Origin: Cohnella endophytica
Lineage (GTDB): Bacteria; Bacillota; Bacilli; Paenibacillales; Paenibacillaceae
Assembly (NCBI RefSeq): GCF_003628305.1
Contig: NZ_RBZM01000006.1
Span: 372,001 to 436,000 of the forward strand
Direction of reading: 5' to 3'
Length of the DNA: 64,000 nt
Part shown: piece by piece, positions 58,582 through 64,000 of the stretch
How positions within the stretch are numbered: the stretch's first letter is position 1
Layout of the letters: the number at the start of each line of letters is the position of its first letter
Position numbers and translations under genes: made by a program
Notes under the pieces: model-generated
Seen by the model: only the letters and a program-made list of their open reading frames with translations
Told to the model about the DNA's origin: nothing
Database searches by the model: none

Positions 58582-61500
58582 ATGTCTCAAGGCATCTACC
58601 GGAAAGGATTGATATGGTGGATCGCGGCAGCCATGCTTATTTCGGCGTATGCAAGCTTGTGGGCAGCGCCGAAGGAAGCTTCCGCCGCAACCGTTTACGA
58701 GACGAGATTTTTACAGCTGTACAACCAGATCAAAAACCCGGCGAACGGCTATTTCTCTCCGGAAGGAATTCCTTATCATTCCATCGAGACGCTGCTCAGC
58801 GAAGCGCCCGATTACGGCCATATGTCGACGTCGGAGGCCTACAGCTACTGGCTGTGGCTGGAGGCGCTTTACGGCAGATACACGGGGGACTGGACCAAGC
58901 TGGAAGCGGCATGGAACAACATGGAGAAGTACATTATCCCGATTAACGAGGGTGACGGCGCGGAAGAACAACCGACGATGAACTACTATAATCCAAGCAG
59001 CCCGGCGACTTACGCGGCCGAAAAGCCTTTTCCCGATCAATACCCGTCGCAATTGTCCGGTCAGTATGCGCCCGGCTCGGACCCGCTGGACGCCGAACTG
59101 AAAGCGACATACGGCAACAACCAGACGTATCTGATGCACTGGCTGATTGACGTGGATAATTGGTACGGTTACGGCAATTTGTTGAATCCGAGCCATACTG
59201 CGACTTACGTCAATACGTTTCAGCGAGGGGAACAGGAATCGGTTTTCGAAGCGATCACTCACCCGTCCCAAGACAACAAATCATTCGGCAAAACGAACGA
59301 AGGCTTTATGTCCCTGTTCACCGGGGAGTCGGCGGCTCCTGCCGCGCAATGGAAATATACCGATGCCACGGATGCGGACGCGCGGGCCGTCCAAGTCATG
59401 TATTGGGCGAAACAAATGGGCTTTAACAATACGACGATTCTCAACAAAGCGAAAAAAATGGGAGACTACCTCCGCTACGGCATGTTCGACAAGTACTTCG
59501 AACAGATCGGCAGCGCTAGCAACGGCACTCCTACGCCCGGAAGCGGTAAAAACTCCGATATGTATTTGCTCGCTTGGTACACCGCTTGGGGTGGCGGGCT
59601 CGGTTCCAACGGCAATTGGGCTTGGCGGATCGGCTCCAGCCACGCGCACCAAGCTTACCAAAATCCCGTCGCGGCCTATGCTCTCGGAACGACGGCGGGC
59701 GGACTCGCACCGTCATCGGCTACCGGCCAAACCGACTGGAACACATCGTTGACGCGCCAGCTCGAGTTTTACAATTGGCTGCTCTCCAGCGAAGGAGCGA
59801 TCGGCGGCGGCGCCACGAACAGCTGGAACGGAAGCTACAACGCTTATCCGGCAGGCGTAAGCAAATTTTACGGCATGGCTTATCAGGAAAACCCGGTTTA
59901 TCACGATCCGGGCTCCAACACCTGGTTCGGCTTCCAAGCTTGGCCGTTAGAGCGGGTTGCGGAGCTATACTACATTCTTGCTTCCAGCGGGGATACGACC
60001 TCGCAAAACTTCAAAATGGCTAAAAACGTCATTACGAAATGGATCGATTGGGCAATCGATTATTCGTTCGTAGATAAAAAACCGGTTACCGATTCGGCCG
60101 GTTACTACTTGAACACCTCCGGCCAGCGCATTCTCGGAGGCCTTAATCCGCCAGTGGCGACCACTTCCGCTCCCGGTCAATTCTCGATTCCGGGCGGTCA
60201 GGAATGGACCGGTCAGCCTGATAACTGGAACAGCTACGCGACCTTTACCGGCAATCCGAATTTCCATGTCATTACGAAAGATCCGAGTCAGGATATCGGC
60301 GTGCTTGGAAGCTATATCAAGGCGCTTTCCTTCTTCGCTGCGGGGACGAAGGCGGAAACGGGCAGCTTCTCGACGTTGGGCAATCAAGCCAAAACGTTGG
60401 CCGACCAATTCCTTGGCGTCGCATGGAACTTCAATGACGGCGTCGGCATCGCGATCGACGAGCAACGCAAAGATTACAACCGGTTTTTCACCAAAGAAAT
60501 TTATTTCCCGAACGGATGGACCGGTAAGTTCGGCCAAGGCAATACGATTCCCGGAACGGGCTCTATTCCTTCCGATCCGGCCAAAGGCGGCAATGGGGTG
60601 TACATCAGTTACGCCCAATTGCGTCCGAAAATTACGCAAGATTCGAAATGGCCTTATTTATTGAACCTGTACAACACTTCATGGAATGCGACCACTCAAA
60701 CTTGGGATAACGGCGTTCCGACCTTTAAGTACCACCGCTTCTGGGCGCAAGCCGATATCGCCACGGCCTATGCGGAATACGACCGGTTACTCGGAGGATC
60801 GACGTCGCCGATTGTGCCGGCCGCGCCGACAGGCGTAACCGCAACGGCAGGCAACGCGCAAGTGGCGCTGAGCTGGACGGCTTCAAGCGGCGCGACGAGC
60901 TACACGGTCAAACGCGCGACAACGAGCGGCGGACCCTACACGAACGTGGCGACGGGCGTCACGGCAACGAGCTATACGAACACGGGGCTGACGAACGGCA
61001 CGACGTATTATTACGTGGTCAGCGCGTCGAATAGCGCGGACGAAAGTACCAATTCCACGCAAGCTAGCGCGACGCCGACCGCAGGAGTAACGATACCCGC
61101 GGCTCCGACGGGCTTAACCGCAACGGCGGGCAATGCGCAAGTGGCGCTAAGCTGGACGGCGTCGAGCGGCGCGACGAGCTATACGGTCAAACGCGCGACG
61201 ACAAGCGGCGGACCTTACACGAATGTGGCGACTGGCGTAACGGCAACGAGCTACACGAATACGGGACTGACGAACGGCACGACGTATTATTACGTGGTCA
61301 GCGCATCGAACAGCGCGGGCTCAAGCGGCAATTCTACCCAAGCGAGCGCGACGCCGACCGCAGGGGTAACGATACCTGCAGCACCGACGGGCTTAACTGC
61401 AACGGCGGGCAACGCGCAAGCGGCGTTGAGCTGGACGGCATCGAGCGGTGCGACGAGCTACACGGTCAAACGCGCGACGACGAGCGGCGGCCCTTATACG

Positions 61501-62388
61501 AACGTGGCGACGGGCGTAACGGCAACGAGCTATACGAACACGGGGTTAACGAACGGCACGACGTATTATTACGTGGTTAGCGCGTCGAATAGCGCGGGGG
61601 AAAGCGTGAACTCGACTCAAGCGAGCGCGACGCCTTCGACAGCGGTAACGATACCCGCGGCTCCGACGGGCTTAACCGCAACGGCGGGCAACGCGCAAGT
61701 CGCGCTAAGTTGGACGGCGTCGAGCGGCGCTACCAGCTACACGGTCAAACGCGCGACGACGAGCGGAGGACCGTACACGAACGTGGCGACGGGCGTGACG
61801 GCAACGAGCTATACGAACACGGGGCTGACGAACGGCACGACGTATTATTACGTGGTCAGCGCGTCGAATAGCGCGGGGGAAAGCGCGAACTCGACACAAG
61901 CAAGTGCGACGCCAAGCGCGGGTACCGGCACGGGCAGCCTGATCGCGCAGTACAAACTAAGCAACTCCAACGCGACCGACAACATGATCTATGCGACCTT
62001 CAATATTAAGAACACGGGAACGACCGCCGTCAGCTTGAGCAACCTGAAGCTGCGCTATTACTTCACGAAAGACACCAATTCCAGCCTGAACTTTTACTGC
62101 GACTATGCGCAAGTCGGAACGAGCAACGTCAGCGGCGCGTTCGTTACGATCAATCCGGCAAAAACCGGAGCGGACACGTATTTGGAAATTTCGTTTAACG
62201 CCGCGGCAGGATCGATCGCTGCAGGCGGGCAAAGCGGAGACATTCAAGTCCGTGCGGCCAAAGCGGATTGGTCGAACTTTAATGAAAACGATGATTATTC
62301 CTTCGACGGCACGAAAACTTCCTACGCGGACTGGAACAAAGTAACGGTTTATCAGAACGGCACGCTCGCATGGGGAATCGAACCTTAA
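58582..62388 (+). CDS. GH48 reducing-end cellobiohydrolase with four FN3 and CBM3
   Basis: 1268 aa. Signal peptide to about residue 35 (ASA); GH48 domain about 36-735 with the catalytic acid Glu 85 in MSTSEAYSYWLW and the motifs HWLIDVDNWYGYGN and SSHAHQAYQNP; four FN3 modules of exactly 93 residues (about 746-1117); C-terminal CBM3 (about 1120-1268). GH48 enzymes run along cellulose from the reducing end and are key to crystalline-cellulose breakdown. AAGGAGGA lies seven bases upstream; 32 bases separate it from GH9. Confidence 0.96.
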   Translation: MSQGIYRKGLIWWIAAAMLISAYASLWAAPKEASAATVYETRFLQLYNQIKNPANGYFSPEGIPYHSIETLLSEAPDYGHMSTSEAYSYWLWLEALYGRYTGDWTKLEAAWNNMEKYIIPINEGDGAEEQPTMNYYNPSSPATYAAEKPFPDQYPSQLSGQYAPGSDPLDAELKATYGNNQTYLMHWLIDVDNWYGYGNLLNPSHTATYVNTFQRGEQESVFEAITHPSQDNKSFGKTNEGFMSLFTGESAAPAAQWKYTDATDADARAVQVMYWAKQMGFNNTTILNKAKKMGDYLRYGMFDKYFEQIGSASNGTPTPGSGKNSDMYLLAWYTAWGGGLGSNGNWAWRIGSSHAHQAYQNPVAAYALGTTAGGLAPSSATGQTDWNTSLTRQLEFYNWLLSSEGAIGGGATNSWNGSYNAYPAGVSKFYGMAYQENPVYHDPGSNTWFGFQAWPLERVAELYYILASSGDTTSQNFKMAKNVITKWIDWAIDYSFVDKKPVTDSAGYYLNTSGQRILGGLNPPVATTSAPGQFSIPGGQEWTGQPDNWNSYATFTGNPNFHVITKDPSQDIGVLGSYIKALSFFAAGTKAETGSFSTLGNQAKTLADQFLGVAWNFNDGVGIAIDEQRKDYNRFFTKEIYFPNGWTGKFGQGNTIPGTGSIPSDPAKGGNGVYISYAQLRPKITQDSKWPYLLNLYNTSWNATTQTWDNGVPTFKYHRFWAQADIATAYAEYDRLLGGSTSPIVPAAPTGVTATAGNAQVALSWTASSGATSYTVKRATTSGGPYTNVATGVTATSYTNTGLTNGTTYYYVVSASNSADESTNSTQASATPTAGVTIPAAPTGLTATAGNAQVALSWTASSGATSYTVKRATTSGGPYTNVATGVTATSYTNTGLTNGTTYYYVVSASNSAGSSGNSTQASATPTAGVTIPAAPTGLTATAGNAQAALSWTASSGATSYTVKRATTSGGPYTNVATGVTATSYTNTGLTNGTTYYYVVSASNSAGESVNSTQASATPSTAVTIPAAPTGLTATAGNAQVALSWTASSGATSYTVKRATTSGGPYTNVATGVTATSYTNTGLTNGTTYYYVVSASNSAGESANSTQASATPSAGTGTGSLIAQYKLSNSNATDNMIYATFNIKNTGTTAVSLSNLKLRYYFTKDTNSSLNFYCDYAQVGTSNVSGAFVTINPAKTGADTYLEISFNAAAGSIAAGGQSGDIQVRAAKADWSNFNENDDYSFDGTKTSYADWNKVTVYQNGTLAWGIEP
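60817..61932 (+). repeat. Four tandem 279-base FN3-coding repeats
   Basis: Units begin at 60817, 61096, 61375 and 61654, all exactly 279 bases and nearly identical. The same module, almost the same DNA sequence, recurs in GH5, GH9 and GH6. Confidence 0.9.
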
Positions 62389-62424
62389 ATCTTATCGAAC
62401 AAAATCCAAAGGAGCTGAGTACAA

Positions 62425-64000
62425 ATGGCAACGGCTTTAACGAAACGTTCCACGATGCTTTTGGTCATTCTCGCGCTAGTGTTGAGCAGTTTCATATCTG
62501 TAGGGATTAAGAGCGCTTCTGCCGAATCGCATGTCGACAATCCGTTCGCGGGAGCGACGGCCTACGTGAATCCCGACTATGCGGCGTTAATCGATACGTC
62601 GATCGCACAAGTCAGCGACAGCAACCTGATCGCGAAAATGCAGACGGTCAAAACTTATCCGACGGCCGTCTGGCTTGACCGCATCGTGGCCATTGCCGGC
62701 GGCGCCGCCAACGGAGGCCGCAAGAGCCTGGCGCAGACCCTCGACGCCGTGCTCGCGCAGAAGCAAGGAAACACGCCGATTACGGTAACGTTCGTTATTT
62801 ATGATTTGCCGGGTCGCGACTGTCACGCTTTGGCGTCGAATGGAGAGCTGCCGTTGACGGCGGCGGGTTTGCAAACTTACAAAACCCAGTACATCGACCC
62901 GATCGCCGCGGTGTTCGCCGATACGAAATACCAGAACATTCGGATTGTCACGGTTATCGAGCCGGACTCCCTGCCTAACCTCGTGACGAACTTGAGCGAC
63001 CAACGTTGCGCTCAAGCGAATTCCACGAACATTTACCGGGATGCAACCCGTTATGCGCTCGATAAATTGCACGCGATTCCGAATGTCTACACCTATATGG
63101 ACATCGGCCACTCCGGATGGCTCGGTTGGGATTCCAACCGTCAACCAACTATCGATCTGTTCACCACTGTCGTGGGTGGAACCTCGGCAGGACTCGCAAG
63201 CGTAGACGGTTTTATCAGCGACACGGCTAACACTACGCCGCTGGAGGAACCGAACTTGCCGAATCCGGATCTGACGATTAACGGGGCTCAACTAAAGTCG
63301 GCGAAATATTACGAATGGAACCCGTACTTCGACGAAGCGGACTTCACGGCGGCATTGTATAGCGGGTTCGTTGCGAAAGGCTGGCCGGCCAGCATCGGAT
63401 TCCTCGTTGATACCTCTCGCAACGGCTGGGGCGGCCCGAACCGGCCGACTGGCGCGAGCGGCACGACCGTCGACGCCTATGCGGATTCGGGCCGTATCGA
63501 TAAACGCCTCCACCGCGGAAATTGGTGTAATCCAAGCGGAGCGGGCATGGGCCAACCGCCTCAAGCTTCGCCGGCTGGTTATGCGGCATCGCATCTTGAT
63601 GCGTTCGTATGGGTGAAGCCGCCAGGCGAGTCGGATGGGGCCAGCTCGGAAATCGCGAACGACGAGGGCAAAGGCTTCGACAGAATGTGCGACCCGACCT
63701 ACACGAATGCAAACGGCACGTTGACGGGCGCTTTACCGAACGCTCCGGTATCGGGCCACTGGTTCCATAGCCAGTTCGTCCAACTCGTGCAGAATGCCTA
63801 CCCGGTTATCCCTGGAGGCACGGTGACTGTACCCGCGGCTCCGACGGGCTTAACGGCAACGGCAGGCAACGCGCAAGTCGCGCTAAGCTGGACGGCGTCG
63901 AGCGGTGCGACGAGCTACACGGTCAAACGCGCGACGACAAGCGGCGGGCCGTACACGAACGTAGCGACGGGCGTCACGGCAACGAGCTATACGAATACGG
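62425..64000 (+). CDS. GH6 cellobiohydrolase, 3' end beyond window
   Basis: At least 525 aa, open to the right edge. ATG with AAAGGAG ten bases upstream; signal peptide ending SASA near residue 33. GH6 motifs: VIYDLPGRDCHALASNGEL with the catalytic Asp near 132, VTVIEPDSLPNLVTN, YMDIGHSGWLGW, FLVDTSRNGWGGP, and FVWVKPPGESDG near the domain end. An FN3 module begins at 63832 and is cut by the window; a CBM3 probably follows. It would release cellobiose from non-reducing ends, complementing GH48. 36 bases after GH48, same operon. Confidence 0.95.
   Translation, partial: MATALTKRSTMLLVILALVLSSFISVGIKSASAESHVDNPFAGATAYVNPDYAALIDTSIAQVSDSNLIAKMQTVKTYPTAVWLDRIVAIAGGAANGGRKSLAQTLDAVLAQKQGNTPITVTFVIYDLPGRDCHALASNGELPLTAAGLQTYKTQYIDPIAAVFADTKYQNIRIVTVIEPDSLPNLVTNLSDQRCAQANSTNIYRDATRYALDKLHAIPNVYTYMDIGHSGWLGWDSNRQPTIDLFTTVVGGTSAGLASVDGFISDTANTTPLEEPNLPNPDLTINGAQLKSAKYYEWNPYFDEADFTAALYSGFVAKGWPASIGFLVDTSRNGWGGPNRPTGASGTTVDAYADSGRIDKRLHRGNWCNPSGAGMGQPPQASPAGYAASHLDAFVWVKPPGESDGASSEIANDEGKGFDRMCDPTYTNANGTLTGALPNAPVSGHWFHSQFVQLVQNAYPVIPGGTVTVPAAPTGLTATAGNAQVALSWTASSGATSYTVKRATTSGGPYTNVATGVTATSYTNT

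Noticed and set aside
1..64000. tRNA, rRNA, transposase or prophage genes
   Set aside because: None was recognised when reading both strands; the array contains no integrase, capsid or terminase-like protein.

Overview
The window looks like chromosome from a Gram-positive, endospore-forming member of the Paenibacillaceae (Paenibacillus or Cohnella). The basis is strong AGGAGG-type ribosome binding sites, frequent GTG/TTG starts, a YpeB-like PepSY protein, a CvfC homologue, and a secreted GH5/GH9/GH48/GH6 cellulase set with FN3 and CBM3 modules. No rRNA, tRNA, CRISPR array, transposase or integrase was recognised.

Layout. 1-4.6 kb: the end of a sugar ABC-transport operon (binding protein, two permeases) with a Gfo/Idh/MocA dehydrogenase and a ThuA-like protein. 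4.6-8.1 kb: a TetR regulator divergent from an alcohol dehydrogenase, a Bcr/CflA-type exporter and a cupin, with two near-identical palindromes between them. 8.1-14.4 kb: a lipoprotein, a class B penicillin-binding protein, a CatB-type acetyltransferase preceded by a short leader ORF and hairpin, and a ROK regulator with an MFS transporter.

14.9-39 kb: an AT-rich accessory region of mostly single, small, unrelated genes (zinc-finger, lipoprotein, glycine zipper, three DinB proteins, three methyltransferases, GNATs, two PadR modules, DHFR-like, VanZ-like, HEAT, TPR, a VOC protein and many unknowns). The genes are separated by about 28 full or partial copies of one two-part intergenic repeat. 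A full copy is a left half (consensus RCTAACGGGGAAC or RCTAACGGGACAC, then ATAGTT), a variable terminator-like hairpin, and a right half (RCTAACGGGCAGGATAGTT). The halves lie at or within a few bases of gene ends and sometimes supply the stop codon. Base composition changes from gene to gene. This punctuated, cassette-like array is the most unusual part of the window. It resembles an integron cassette array in layout, but there is no integrase here and the sites are not attC sites.

39-49 kb: small membrane and VOC genes, an ArsR-rhodanese fusion with an MFS transporter and a flavin oxidase, an ABC exporter preceded by an 18-residue leader ORF with two mutually exclusive hairpins (one hiding the Shine-Dalgarno), a PAS-PAS-GGDEF protein and CvfC. 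49-53 kb: an MBL-fold hydrolase overlapping an ABC-F ATPase, then an SH3-NlpC/P60 wall hydrolase with a long Thr-Pro linker.

53-64 kb: the cellulase locus. GH5 has its own promoter. GH9, GH48 and GH6 (cut by the window end) look like one operon. The GH5 and GH9 promoters share a 35-base module and each has a cre-like site upstream. The encoded set (endoglucanases plus reducing-end and non-reducing-end cellobiohydrolases) would be expected to act together on crystalline cellulose outside the cell. Starts were chosen by ribosome binding site where the longest frame had a poor one; all functions are inferred from motifs read by eye.
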